From: Paludisphaera rhizosphaerae
GTDB lineage: Bacteria; Planctomycetota; Planctomycetia; Isosphaerales; Isosphaeraceae
Length of the DNA stretch: 64,000 nucleotides
Reading direction: 5' to 3'
NCBI RefSeq assembly: GCF_011065895.1
Contig: NZ_JAALCR010000008.1
Span: 1-64,000, forward strand
The position numbers were made by a program, and so were the translations under genes. Each line of letters opens with the position of its first letter. Position 1 is the stretch's first letter. This document shows positions 25,294 through 34,542 of this stretch, in pieces. The notes below the pieces were generated by a model, which made no database searches, was not told the origin of the DNA, and saw nothing but the letters and a program-made list of their open reading frames with translations.

Positions 25294-28200
25294 GTGGCTG
25301 CCGAGGTGGTCTGGAACGAACGCGCGTGGTGCGAACAGGCCCGAGCCCTGGTCCGCAAGGGCGAGGCCGGGGCGGCGGCCGAGAGCGAGCCGGCGCGCGC
25401 CGCCAGGCTGGGCCGGATGCTCGCCCACGTCGAGGCCGGCTGGCGGCTGCGGGCCCCGCTCGACGTCCAGGTCGACGAGCACGGCGTCGAGCGGCTCCGC
25501 CGGGCCGTCGTCCGCGCGCTGGCGGACCTCCGGCTGGCGATCGACGATCTGCTCGCCGCGGCCGAGCCCGAGGGCGACTCCCTCCGCATGATGGCGGCCC
25601 GGCTCCGACAGTGGATCGCCCGCGAGCGGTCGGCCTTTCAGGGGCTACTCTCCAACGAGGGGGACCCGTTCCGCAGGCTCCTGGGATTGGACGCCCTCCG
25701 AGGAGACCTGGAGTGGTTCGGCGGTCTCCTTGACCGTCTGGAGAACACGCCAGGGCCGGGACCGGGCGCCTGGATCGAGGTCGAGCTCGCCAAGATCCGC
25801 CGACTGCTGGAAGACGAACCCCGCCGCCCCAAGTCCCGCGCCCGCCGGGCGGCCCTGCGGGCTCGCTGCGAGCGGATGCGCGGCGTGCTGCTGGAACGGC
25901 GCGTCCGCAGGGAGTTGGACGTCGCTTTGGTGGAGGCCTCGCCCGAGCGATTGGCGACCGTGCGTAACAAGCTGTCGCGGCTCCAGGCCCGAGTCGGCGC
26001 CATGGAGCCGGTCAACGACCCGGCCGACGACGCGACCGACTCCGGCGCGCGATCGGCCGTCGACCTGGACGTCGAGCGGGGTTCCGACGATCCGGCCTCC
26101 TGGACCGAGGCCCTGCGCGAACGTCGCGAGGCCGTCGCCGATCGGATCGACGAGAGCCTGGCCGCCATGCCCCCGGCCGAAGCGTCGCAGAGCTGCTCGC
26201 AGATCGTTCAGAACGCCCGCGACGAGTTCGGCGAGATGACGGCCTTCCTCCAGGACGCCCCGCTGCGGCGTGCCGTCCTGCGGCTGGAGACGGCCGAGGA
26301 AGACATGGATCGGATGGCCGACTCGATCCAGACACTCCGTCGCGCCGGCCGGCGAGCCCAGGGGGAGCGTCGCCTGTCGTCCGAGGACGTCCACCGCCTG
26401 GACGACGCCCTCTCGGACGTCCGCCGCCTTCGCTCCACCATCCGCGGCGAATGGCAGGAAAAGCTACTGACGCTCCGCCTGCATACGATCTTCGGGCGTC
26501 GCGGGGCCGTCTTTCTGGAGAACGCCGCGCTGGTGCTGATCGCGGCCCTAACGGTCGTGATCCTCGGCGAGACGCTGCTCGACCGCGCGGGGATGCTCAC
26601 GACCCGCAGTCGCGAAATCCTCGCGTGGCTCGACCTGCTGGTCTGCTCCGGGCTGATGATCGAGTTCCTGATGCGATGGGCGCTCGCCCCGGCGAAGGGG
26701 ACGTACTTCCTTCAGCATTTCGTCATCGACTTCCTGGCGTCGCTGCCGTTCGGGTTCCTCGCCTACATCGCCGCCGAGCACGCGGCGTCGCCCGTCGGCG
26801 GCGACACGTTCTGGCTGATGCGCTACCTGCGGTTCGCGCGCATCCTGGAAGTCCTCTCGCAGCTCCGGCTCGTGATGCCGGTGGTCCGCCTGGCACGGCT
26901 GGGGCTTTTCGCTCTCCGGCTCAGTGACCGCCTGGTGAGGAAGAACGCCGGGCTGCTCAACCGGAACATCGTCCTCTTCGAGCACGAGGCCGCGCCGAAG
27001 GCCGAATCGGGCGACCGCCACCGCCTGGCAATACTCCGTGGCGACCTTCAGAACGCCGAGGCGGCCCTGGGACGTCGCCTTCACCGCGACCGGCAGGACG
27101 CCCTGGCGACCCGAAGGCTCTCCGACCTGGCCGTGCGTCTGGGCCGCCTTCCCGACCACCTGATCGAGCCCCTCAGCGAGCACCGCGACGACCGCGAGAT
27201 CCCCGTCGAGTCCCTGGTCGAACAGTTGATCCAGCTCACGCCCGAGACCCTCGTCGACCGAATGGGGCCAGCCTTCGTGGGGTCGGTCGACTCCTACCTG
27301 CGGGTTCTCGACGCGCCGATCGTCCGCCGCCTGCCGCTGATCCGCAACCTGGTCGCCCATCGCGAGAAATCGCCGGCGGAGGCCGTGGCGCTGGCGGCGA
27401 ACTACGTGGGCTTCGCCACCCAGCGGGCGCTCGACCTGATCTACTTCCTGGCCGACCTCCAGGCGACGCTCTCGCCGGCGATCTTCCTGGACCGCCTGGG
27501 GCTGACGATGGTCAACGCGACGCGCACGCCGGCCAAGCGTTTGCTCTTCCTCGGCTCGGCGTTCCTGTTTCTGTTCGTGGTCGTCAACCTCGTCGGCTTC
27601 CTGAGCGCGTTCCGCCCGTTCATCGACGCCGTGCAGCAGCGGCTGGGGTGGCCGGTGATCGTGCTGGGCTGCATCTGCCTGGGGTTCTGGACGCTGGGGG
27701 CCTGGCTCCGCAAGATCGCCAACCAATCGGCCGACTTCTGCGAGCGGATCGTCGAGGCCCAGTTCGCCGCCCAGACCAAGATGTTCAAGACCCGCCGCGC
27801 CCAGCAGGATGCTCGATTCCTGGCCGAACGCGTCGTCGACCCGGAGATCGCCCTGCGTTCGTCGGACGACCTCGACCCGGACCTCTATCGCGATCGCCCG
27901 ACGGCCGCGGCCGACGTGGAGGCCGTCTTCGCGAGCCGACAGACCTCATTCCCGAACCGGGAGTTGTCGTTCCTGCGGAACATCCGGCTTCTGTACCAGG
28001 ACTACCTGGACGGCTCGCCCTTCCACCGCAACGACGTGAAGACCTCGGTGCAGTTGTTGGGAAACCTGGCCCTTTCGAACCTCAGGCGGAGCCGGATCGA
28101 GTTCGTCCGCCGCGAGGCCCGGGCGATGGGAAACCTGGACCTGAGTCGGGCGGGGGGCCTGCTGGGCGGGCCCTATCTCTGGTTCAACTACATCACCCGG

Positions 28201-29739
28201 ATCATCGTCCAGGAGACGGCCGTCCTGCTGCTGGACTACAACGCCAACGCCGTACCGCTGGACCGCCTGGCGTGCTCGCCGCCGGAGCGTCGCCGCGAGT
28301 ATCAGCGATGGCTGGGGGGCCGCCTGCGGATCCCGCCCGACCACGTCCGTCTCCCCGCGCCTAACGGCGCCGAAACCTCTTCGGAACCGTCGCCGACCGC
28401 GTCGGCGACAGCCCGACGGCAGGAGACGCTGGCCTTTCTGGAGACGGTCGAGTTCACCGCAATCGACTTCCTGGCCCAGGATCCTGCGCGGGATGCGGAG
28501 ATCCTCGAACGGTTCGGGCCCCAGGTGGCTCAGTTGCTGCACCACGACCGCCAGCAGAACGTCCGGCGGGCGTTCTGGAGCTTCCCGCTGCAGGACCTCC
28601 CGCAGGCGGAGCGGACGATCAACCCCTACGCCTTCTACGAGGCCCGGCTGTCGGGCGGTCGGATCGTCTTCTTCCCGATCGTCGTGGCGGCGGCCTTCTT
28701 CAAAAGCATCTGGATCGCCGTCCGAGGCGTTTACGACGGCGTCCATCAGATCCTCAACCCCCGCGTCGTCCGCGACCGCGACATCCCGGCCGACGCTTAT
28801 GCGGCGGCCCACCGCAAGATCCACCGAATGCGCAAGCCTGTGTTCATGGGTTCGCTCTGGCTGCGGGCTCGGCTGGACGTCGAATACCTGGGGCTGCAAC
28901 TGCCGACCTCACCGACCGTCATGGGCTTCGACTCGGCGATGGAGGCCGACCTCGACTTCATCGGGGCCTCGCGTCGCGACCGGATCGTCGCCGAGGGGAT
29001 TCGCCGCGACCACCAGCGCCGGCTGGCCTGGACGGGCCGCTGGCTCTCGCGGTTCGGCTGGACGCTCGGCGAGCTTCCCGGCTTCCTGGCGGACGAGATC
29101 CCCTACCTGGCGAACCGGGCCAGCGAGGCCCTCCGCGCGCTGGTCGCCGCCTGTGTGCTCGACCACGACGACGTCGCGACGCTCGCCCTCTCGATGGAGG
29201 GGCTGACGATGCTGGCCGACTACGCCGCCGACCCGACGTCCGACCTGAAGCGGCTGCCTCCCGGCCTCCCCGATCCGGTCGTCAACGCACGGAGGCTCTG
29301 GCGGCCGGCCCCGCGACTGATCCCCTCGCCGAAGCGACTGTTCGACCTCCCCGCGTTCGCCGGGTATGACGCCGCCGCCCGCAAGCGGATCGTCTCACTC
29401 CTGCGTCGGCACCGTCGCGTCTGCCGGGGCTGGTTCCGGGTCGTGCTGGGGCAGGGGGGAGTCGATCCCTGGGCCGAGGTCCGCAGCCGCCTGATGGACG
29501 TCCTGCTCAAGACCGACCTCTGGAGCGACCAGATCCTGATCCTCCGCGCCGTGCAGACGCTGACGATGCTGGACGTCCACCACAACTGCGAGTTGGTCTG
29601 GTCGCTCGGCGGGTACGACCCCCCCGAGCCCGAAGATCCTCCGGCCCCCAAACGCCCTCGCCCCGCCGACGACCCCGCCCCCGCCTCCGACTGGTGGTCC
29701 GATCGCCCCGACGCCGAACACGTCTCGGCCGAGACGTGA
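25294..29739 (+). CDS. Giant membrane protein with voltage-sensor-like segment
   Basis: 1481 residues, family not recognised. GTG 25294 has AGGGG six bases upstream. Residues 1-395 are Arg/Glu/Ala-rich helices likely to form coiled coils. About 405-550 there is a four-helix block resembling an S1-S4 voltage sensor: two hydrophobic helices, FVIDFLASLPFGFLAYIAA, and an Arg-rich S4-like stretch (MRYLRFARILEVLSQLRLVM then RLARLGLFALRLSDRLVR). No K+ selectivity filter follows. Two more hydrophobic segments lie at about 750-810 and one at about 1125-1145. The C-terminal 300 residues are soluble and end in a Pro-rich tail. It may sense voltage or membrane state or be a scaffold; this is inference. 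Confidence 0.7.
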   Translation: MAAEVVWNERAWCEQARALVRKGEAGAAAESEPARAARLGRMLAHVEAGWRLRAPLDVQVDEHGVERLRRAVVRALADLRLAIDDLLAAAEPEGDSLRMMAARLRQWIARERSAFQGLLSNEGDPFRRLLGLDALRGDLEWFGGLLDRLENTPGPGPGAWIEVELAKIRRLLEDEPRRPKSRARRAALRARCERMRGVLLERRVRRELDVALVEASPERLATVRNKLSRLQARVGAMEPVNDPADDATDSGARSAVDLDVERGSDDPASWTEALRERREAVADRIDESLAAMPPAEASQSCSQIVQNARDEFGEMTAFLQDAPLRRAVLRLETAEEDMDRMADSIQTLRRAGRRAQGERRLSSEDVHRLDDALSDVRRLRSTIRGEWQEKLLTLRLHTIFGRRGAVFLENAALVLIAALTVVILGETLLDRAGMLTTRSREILAWLDLLVCSGLMIEFLMRWALAPAKGTYFLQHFVIDFLASLPFGFLAYIAAEHAASPVGGDTFWLMRYLRFARILEVLSQLRLVMPVVRLARLGLFALRLSDRLVRKNAGLLNRNIVLFEHEAAPKAESGDRHRLAILRGDLQNAEAALGRRLHRDRQDALATRRLSDLAVRLGRLPDHLIEPLSEHRDDREIPVESLVEQLIQLTPETLVDRMGPAFVGSVDSYLRVLDAPIVRRLPLIRNLVAHREKSPAEAVALAANYVGFATQRALDLIYFLADLQATLSPAIFLDRLGLTMVNATRTPAKRLLFLGSAFLFLFVVVNLVGFLSAFRPFIDAVQQRLGWPVIVLGCICLGFWTLGAWLRKIANQSADFCERIVEAQFAAQTKMFKTRRAQQDARFLAERVVDPEIALRSSDDLDPDLYRDRPTAAADVEAVFASRQTSFPNRELSFLRNIRLLYQDYLDGSPFHRNDVKTSVQLLGNLALSNLRRSRIEFVRREARAMGNLDLSRAGGLLGGPYLWFNYITRIIVQETAVLLLDYNANAVPLDRLACSPPERRREYQRWLGGRLRIPPDHVRLPAPNGAETSSEPSPTASATARRQETLAFLETVEFTAIDFLAQDPARDAEILERFGPQVAQLLHHDRQQNVRRAFWSFPLQDLPQAERTINPYAFYEARLSGGRIVFFPIVVAAAFFKSIWIAVRGVYDGVHQILNPRVVRDRDIPADAYAAAHRKIHRMRKPVFMGSLWLRARLDVEYLGLQLPTSPTVMGFDSAMEADLDFIGASRRDRIVAEGIRRDHQRRLAWTGRWLSRFGWTLGELPGFLADEIPYLANRASEALRALVAACVLDHDDVATLALSMEGLTMLADYAADPTSDLKRLPPGLPDPVVNARRLWRPAPRLIPSPKRLFDLPAFAGYDAAARKRIVSLLRRHRRVCRGWFRVVLGQGGVDPWAEVRSRLMDVLLKTDLWSDQILILRAVQTLTMLDVHHNCELVWSLGGYDPPEPEDPPAPKRPRPADDPAPASDWWSDRPDAEHVSAET

Positions 29740-29763
29740 CGGATGGAGGAGGTTTGGTCGGAT

Positions 29764-30900
29764 TCAGAAGTGTTTGGACAGCGCCGCGACGAGCCGCTCG
29801 TTCGCCGCGTCCCAACGGTATCGCGAGGCGATTTGCAGGCCGATGGTGGAGAGGCGGGCTCGATCTTCGGCATGATCGAGCAGGTTGCGGAGGGTGGAGG
29901 CGATCGACTCCTCGTCTTCGGGATTGAAGTACCAGCCGGCTGCGCCGCCGATTTCGGGGAGGGCGGTGGAGTCGGCCAGGGCGATGGGGACGCCCTGGGC
30001 CATGGCCTCGACGACCGGAATTCCGAAGCTCTCGCAGAGAGACGGGAAGACAAGGGCGGTCGACTCGGCGTAGATGGCGCGGAGGGCCTCACCCTGGCGA
30101 TAGCCGGGGAGCCGGACGCAGGCCCAATCGCCCAGTCGAGCGATCTCGTCCCGCAGGGCTCGCTCCTCCTCGGGAACGCCCGAGCCCAGCATCACGAGGG
30201 CCAGATCCCCCGAGGCGACTTCCGGCAGCGTCGCCGCGGCTCGGATCAGGCGGGCCAGGTTCTTCCGGGGCTGGAAGTTGGCGACCGAGAGCAGGAAGGG
30301 GACGCCCGCCGGCAGGCCCAGGTCGTAGCGAACGCCCGCCCTGTCGATGTCCGGTGCGGGCTCGAAGAAGAGGTCGTCGGCCGCGTTGGGGACGTAGGCG
30401 ATCCTCCCCGCGCACTCGGGGAGAGCTTCCAGCAGCCTCGCCGTGTTGAACTCGGAGACCGAGAGGACCAGGTCGGCTCGCCGCAACGCCTCGGACATGT
30501 TCTTGCGGAGTCGCTCCGATCCGAACCGAAACCCCTGCAAAACGTCATGGCTGGTCACGGCGACGCGCGCCTGGCGACGCGCGACGTGGAACTCGGCCGG
30601 GCAGTAGATCCAGTCGACCGGCCCCGAAAGCCACTCCATCGGAGGGAGCGGTGCCAACCGCCACCACCGCAGCAGGTGCCGGGTCGGGACGGACAGCTCG
30701 CGTCGAGGGACCCCGTTCAGGGCCTCCCAGTATTCCCGGCCCTCAGGGCGCGCGATCTTGCCCGAGACGAGCGTAAGATCCACGTCCTGCCGCGCGGCGA
30801 GCCGTTCGATCTGAGCGAGTGCGTGTCGTGTGACGCCAGTCGGGGCGTAACACGCGTTCATGTCGTAGAGGCAGGCGACCCGGATCAATCGACGCTCCAT
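29764..30900 (-). CDS. Glycosyltransferase family 1/4 (GT-B fold)
   Basis: A 378-residue GT-B glycosyltransferase. The N-terminal acceptor half contains [15 protein letters not shown]. The C-terminal donor half contains [28 protein letters not shown] and the E-x7-E nucleotide-sugar motif in [17 protein letters not shown]. It probably adds a hexose during cell-surface polysaccharide or O-antigen synthesis. ATG 30900 gives the normal family N-terminus ([11 protein letters not shown]); the upstream 13 codons are dispensable. It is convergent with the giant membrane protein gene. Confidence 0.9.
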   Translation of the reverse strand: MERRLIRVACLYDMNACYAPTGVTRHALAQIERLAARQDVDLTLVSGKIARPEGREYWEALNGVPRRELSVPTRHLLRWWRLAPLPPMEWLSGPVDWIYCPAEFHVARRQARVAVTSHDVLQGFRFGSERLRKNMSEALRRADLVLSVSEFNTARLLEALPECAGRIAYVPNAADDLFFEPAPDIDRAGVRYDLGLPAGVPFLLSVANFQPRKNLARLIRAAATLPEVASGDLALVMLGSGVPEEERALRDEIARLGDWACVRLPGYRQGEALRAIYAESTALVFPSLCESFGIPVVEAMAQGVPIALADSTALPEIGGAAGWYFNPEDEESIASTLRNLLDHAEDRARLSTIGLQIASRYRWDAANERLVAALSKHF

Positions 30901-30969
30901 CGTGTCGTGCGGGGGGCGATCCTTGGCCCGGGCGAGCATATAGGCGGGGGAAACCTTATGTCAATCGCC

Positions 30970-30997
30970 TTGACAGTCCCGGCGCGATCGCTAAACT
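30970..30997 (+). promoter_or_regulatory. Candidate sigma-70 promoter of rpsL-rpsG
   Basis: TTGACA at 30970-30975 and TAAACT at 30992-30997, separated by 16 bases, lie about 190 bases upstream of the rpsL start in an otherwise gene-free stretch. This is the best housekeeping-type promoter match noted in the window. Confidence 0.55.
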
Positions 30998-31190
30998 AGT
31001 TGCTTTGGCTCGGGATAGACCGCCTGAATCCGACCGGGGAGCGTCGTCCGAACGCAGAATCGTCTCGGGCCGACACGTCGCGGGTTCTACGGAGCCGCCC
31101 GCCTCGCGGCGAATTCGGTCGTTCCTGGCCCCAGCGGCCGGCGGCCGCACCAGGACCAAGCAAGGACGACCAGGGAAACGACGAAGACTT

Positions 31191-31598
31191 ATGCCGACCA
31201 TCAATCAGCTCGTTCGCAAGCCGCGCCGGCCCGTTCAGTACAAGACGAAGTCGCCGGTCCTTGAAGGGTGCCCGTTCAAGCGGGGCGTCTGCCTGCAGGT
31301 CAAGACGATGACCCCCAAGAAGCCGAACTCGGCCCTCCGCAAGGTGGCCCGCGTGCGGCTCTCCAACGGCAAGGAAATCACCGCCTACATCGGCGGCGAG
31401 GGTCACAACCTGCAAGAGCACTCGATCGTGCTGATCCGCGGCGGCCGCGTCCGCGACCTCCCGGGCGTCCGCTACCACATCGTCCGCGGCGTGCTCGACT
31501 GCCAGGGCGTCGGCGACCGCAAGCAGGCCCGTTCCAAGTACGGCGCCCCCAAGAAGAAGGCCGGCACCCCCGCCAAGGGCGCCCCCAAGAAGAAGTAA
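31191..31598 (+). CDS. rpsL: 30S ribosomal protein S12
   Basis: A 135-residue S12, part of the decoding site of the small subunit. [13 protein letters not shown] is the canonical start, followed by [38 protein letters not shown] and the [13 protein letters not shown] block. The lysine of PKKPNS and the [13 protein letters not shown] loop are intact, so no streptomycin-resistance change is seen at those positions. The C-terminus has a Lys-rich extension with KKK repeats. It is followed by rpsG. fusA and tuf, which usually come next, are absent here. Confidence 0.98.
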   Translation: MPTINQLVRKPRRPVQYKTKSPVLEGCPFKRGVCLQVKTMTPKKPNSALRKVARVRLSNGKEITAYIGGEGHNLQEHSIVLIRGGRVRDLPGVRYHIVRGVLDCQGVGDRKQARSKYGAPKKKAGTPAKGAPKKK

Positions 31599-31711
31599 GA
31601 CCTGACACCGGTCGCCCCCGTCGCCCCGGCCCGCTTTGAGCCCAGGCTCGCGCCGACGGCGACGGATCTCCCCGTACTCCTCGTGCCCCTTATTCCGCAG
31701 GATCGACATTC

Positions 31712-32185
31712 ATGGCCCGCAAGTTCACGGCGAGCAAGACCCACCTCCGGCCCGACCCGCGGTTCGGGTCCAAGCTGGCCGGCAAGTTCATCAACTGCGT
31801 CATGCACGACGGCAAGAAGAGCGTCGCCCAGAAGATCTTCTACGACGCCGTCGAGCTGATCCAGAAGCGGCTCCCCAACGAGGAGCCGATCGACGTCTTC
31901 ACCCGCGCGATCGAGAACGTCAAGCCGATCATCGAGGTCCGCTCGAAGCGCGTCGGCGGCGCCACCTACCAGGTCCCGATGCAGGTCAACAAGACCCGCC
32001 AGCAGACCCTGGCCATCCGCTGGGTCCTCATGGCCGCCCGCGAGAAGAAGGGCCGCCCGATGCACATCAAGCTCGCCGACGAGCTGATCGCCGCGTTCAA
32101 CCGCGAAGGCGCCGCCGTCACCCGCCGCGAGAACGTTCACCGCATGGCCGAAGCCAACAAGGCCTTCGCCCACTTCGCCTGGTGA
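31712..32185 (+). CDS. rpsG: 30S ribosomal protein S7
   Basis: A 157-residue S7, which nucleates the small-subunit head and binds 16S r[59 protein letters not shown] and [17 protein letters not shown] are standard S7 blocks. It lies 113 bases after rpsL in the same operon and is followed by a strong hairpin rather than fusA. Confidence 0.98.
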   Translation: MARKFTASKTHLRPDPRFGSKLAGKFINCVMHDGKKSVAQKIFYDAVELIQKRLPNEEPIDVFTRAIENVKPIIEVRSKRVGGATYQVPMQVNKTRQQTLAIRWVLMAAREKKGRPMHIKLADELIAAFNREGAAVTRRENVHRMAEANKAFAHFAW

Positions 32186-32195
32186 CCCTCGCCCC

Positions 32196-32268
32196 GGCGA
32201 ACTGATTCAACGCAAGAAGGCCGGCCGTGTGGTTCCTATGCCACACCGCCGGCCTTCGGCGTTTCGAA
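32196..32268. repeat. 73-bp direct repeat with hairpin, copy 1
   Basis: This sequence is 69/73 identical to 32793-32865. The core 32217-32256 forms a hairpin of two 16-base arms with one C/C mismatch. It lies 10 bases after the rpsG stop and probably terminates the rpsL-rpsG transcript, although there is no long U-tract. Confidence 0.75.
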
Positions 32269-32371
32269 GGATTCGTCGGCCGTCGAGATGACGTGTTTCA
32301 GCCTGCCCTGTACAATCGGGTGTGAGTCGGCCGGCCCCGTCATTTGATCTCCAGCGGGAGGGAGTCGCGTC

Positions 32372-32752
32372 ATGGCACCCCAGACGCTCGTCAAACAGCA
32401 GGCGACGCAAAGCCTGAATCCGTTTCCGACGATCCCGACGAAGGGAGGACGGGTGTACGCGATCTCCTTCGACATGGACATCGATTCGCTCAAGCTCAAC
32501 TACGGCGACCCTTACAACAACGCCTATGCTGAGATTCGCAAGGTTCTCCAGCGCCAGGGGTTCAATTGGCAGCAGGGGAGCGTCTATTTCGGCGGTGAGA
32601 ACATCAATGCCGTCACATGCGTCCTGGCGGCGATCGAACTGGCCCGAGTGCTGCCCTGGTTCGCCGCCTCCGTTCGCGACATCCGCATGCTCCGAATCGA
32701 AGAGTTCAACGACCTCATGCCCGCTGTGCAACAGGCCGCGCCCGATGGCTGA
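32372..32752 (+). CDS. VapD-like endoribonuclease family protein
   Basis: 126 residues. After a 27-residue leader, VYAISFDMDIDSLKLNYGDP, YNNAYAEIRKVLQRQGFNWQ and QGSVYFGGENINAVTCVLA match VapD closely, ending in SVRDIRMLRIEEFNDLMPA. VapD is a small ribonuclease structurally related to Cas2 and known as the toxin of a VapXD-type system in some bacteria. The N-terminal extension is unusual. ATG 32372 has GGGAGGGAG seven bases upstream. No antitoxin gene is adjacent. The gene is bracketed by copies of one hairpin repeat, suggesting acquisition as a cassette. Confidence 0.85.
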   Translation: MAPQTLVKQQATQSLNPFPTIPTKGGRVYAISFDMDIDSLKLNYGDPYNNAYAEIRKVLQRQGFNWQQGSVYFGGENINAVTCVLAAIELARVLPWFAASVRDIRMLRIEEFNDLMPAVQQAAPDG

Positions 32753-32792
32753 CGTGGAGCACGACAGGGCCTGCGCCGAGGTTCGGGACGAT

Positions 32793-32865
32793 GGCGAACT
32801 GACTTAACGCAAGAAGGCCGGCGGTGTGGTTTCTATGCCACACCGCCGGCCTTCGGCGTTTCGAA
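32793..32865. repeat. 73-bp direct repeat with hairpin, copy 2
   Basis: Second copy of the 32196-32268 repeat. Here the arms 32814-32829 and 32838-32853 pair perfectly over 16 bases around the loop TTTCTATG. It lies between the convergent vapD-like and ECF sigma factor genes, so it may act as a bidirectional terminator. Confidence 0.78.
32814..32853. terminator. 16-bp perfect hairpin between convergent genes
   Basis: The arms are AAGGCCGGCGGTGTGG and its exact complement around an 8-base loop, ending 36 bases before the sigma factor stop codon. It is strong enough to terminate in either direction, although no clear U-tract follows. Confidence 0.6.
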
Positions 32866-32889
32866 CACAAGCCAGGGAAAGATCACCCC

Positions 32890-34542
32890 TCAGGGCTTGT
32901 CGCCGTCGAGTCTCTTGAGGACCTGGTCGAGCTTTTCCTCAATCCGCCGAAGGCGATCCTGGACTGCCGCGGAATCCTCGTCGATGCCGACCGGCTTCGG
33001 CTCTGGTCTCGGGATGTCCCCAGCCAAGACGACGGCCCCCATGAACTCGGGGAAGACGACTTCGCCTCCATTTCGCGTGATCATGGCGCCCAGGTTCATC
33101 GGATTGATGGGCCGCGCATCTGGCCCTGCGAGGCGCCGGACGGAGCCGTCCACCATACCGAGCATAGCTCTGCGTTGATCGCTGAGGTCCACTGCGGGAA
33201 GCGTCTGCGTCGGAAAGGCGAATGGCAGCTCGCCTGGTTTGGTCCATTCTTGAGAGTCGGCGGCAACGGCCAGAAATACGGTATTCCACTGACCGTCAAC
33301 CACGTCCTGAAGCTTCACCCCCTTCCGGTCACGCTCAGCCCCGTCACGAAACATTGTGCGGCTGTCAGAGAAACCGCGGAAACGGGTTGATCCCAAGGGC
33401 GCCGGCGCATTCGGGGTCTCATAGACGGTGGGCATTCGGGAGATCAACGCCTTGTTATGGGGAGAGTCCCAGGGCTCATCGAGGTGGAATTCCTGGTAGA
33501 GAGCCTCCTCATTCAGATAGGGCAATAGGGCGACCCGCCAGCTTAGCTTTGGAGCGCCATCGCTCCCGTAGATCGCCGAGACGGGAAACGCTCCGGTCTT
33601 CGACTCGTAGCCTCGAAGGGCCTTCAGAATCTCCCGCATGTTGGACGCCTGGCGCTGGAGAGCGTCCGGGGCGTTCTTGGGAGGCTCAATGGCTTTAGCC
33701 GGTTCTTGCTCCGATGGGCCGCCTGTCCAGGCGGTCGCCACCGTGACGACGCCCAGGCCACCGGCGACGGCCAAACTCAGGATGGTTGATCTCAGGCTCA
33801 TGATCGGTACGGCTCCCTTCATCAAGGCGGCGACGGCGGGCGCAACCTCCGCCTTCGCCGAGGCCGCCGCGATCGTCGCGCGGATCACGTTGGTGGACAC
33901 GCTGGACGCGAACGACTCGGCCGAAGCCGCCGCCAGGGCCGTTGCGGGAGCGATCCCACGCCGGACGAGCCGGGCGCGGAGCGTCTCGCGACCGCGCGAG
34001 AGGCGGCTCTTGACCGTGCCGACGGGGCAGCCGAACGACCTCGCGGCTTCCTGCTCGGAGGCCCCACCCAGGAGGCAGGCTACGAGGACCTCGCGCTGCT
34101 TCGACGGCAGTTGAGCCAGCTCGGCGTCGAGGATCGGCAGGACGTCGGACCACTCGGCGGGGAAGTCGTCCCGCGCCGGGAGGTCGTCGGTCAGCGGCCG
34201 ATCCTTCCGCCGGGCCGATCGGGTCCGAGCCTTGGCGGCGACGCGCGAAGCGACGCCGTAAAGCCACGGGCCCAGCCGGTCAGGGTCGCGGAGTCCGCCT
34301 CCCTTGCGAGCCAGGACCAGGAACGTCGCCTGAAAGGCGTCGTCCGCGTCGTTGGCGTCGCGCAGGAGCCGACGGCAGACGCCCCGGACCATTGGCCCGT
34401 GGCGCATCACCAGCGTCGCGAACGCGTCGTGGTCGCCGTTGGCTCGGAACCGAGCCAGAAGATCGCCGTCGCCCGAAGGCTCGACGCCCCGATTCAGCAG
34501 CCGGTCCAGGTCTGCGATCAATCCGCCGTCGCGCTCGCCCAT
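32890..34542 (-). CDS. ECF sigma factor fused to a DUF1559-like domain
   Basis: 550 residues. The N-terminal 190 form an ECF sigma-70 (region 2 DAFATLVMRHGPMVRGVCRRLL and DANDADDAFQATFLVLARK; region 4 LPSKQREVLVACLLGGASEQ through VGTVKSRLSRGRETLRARL). A hydrophobic segment near 255-275 (STILSLAVAGGLGVVTVATA) could anchor the protein in a membrane. The C-terminal part has the DUF1559-like block (LKALRGYESKTGAFPVSAIY, LSWRVALLPYLNEEALYQEF). Proteins of this design are planctomycete ECF variants and may sense an extracytoplasmic signal without a separate anti-sigma factor. The start at ATG 34542 is well supported by the family N-terminus. Confidence 0.88.
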   Translation of the reverse strand: MGERDGGLIADLDRLLNRGVEPSGDGDLLARFRANGDHDAFATLVMRHGPMVRGVCRRLLRDANDADDAFQATFLVLARKGGGLRDPDRLGPWLYGVASRVAAKARTRSARRKDRPLTDDLPARDDFPAEWSDVLPILDAELAQLPSKQREVLVACLLGGASEQEAARSFGCPVGTVKSRLSRGRETLRARLVRRGIAPATALAAASAESFASSVSTNVIRATIAAASAKAEVAPAVAALMKGAVPIMSLRSTILSLAVAGGLGVVTVATAWTGGPSEQEPAKAIEPPKNAPDALQRQASNMREILKALRGYESKTGAFPVSAIYGSDGAPKLSWRVALLPYLNEEALYQEFHLDEPWDSPHNKALISRMPTVYETPNAPAPLGSTRFRGFSDSRTMFRDGAERDRKGVKLQDVVDGQWNTVFLAVAADSQEWTKPGELPFAFPTQTLPAVDLSDQRRAMLGMVDGSVRRLAGPDARPINPMNLGAMITRNGGEVVFPEFMGAVVLAGDIPRPEPKPVGIDEDSAAVQDRLRRIEEKLDQVLKRLDGDKP

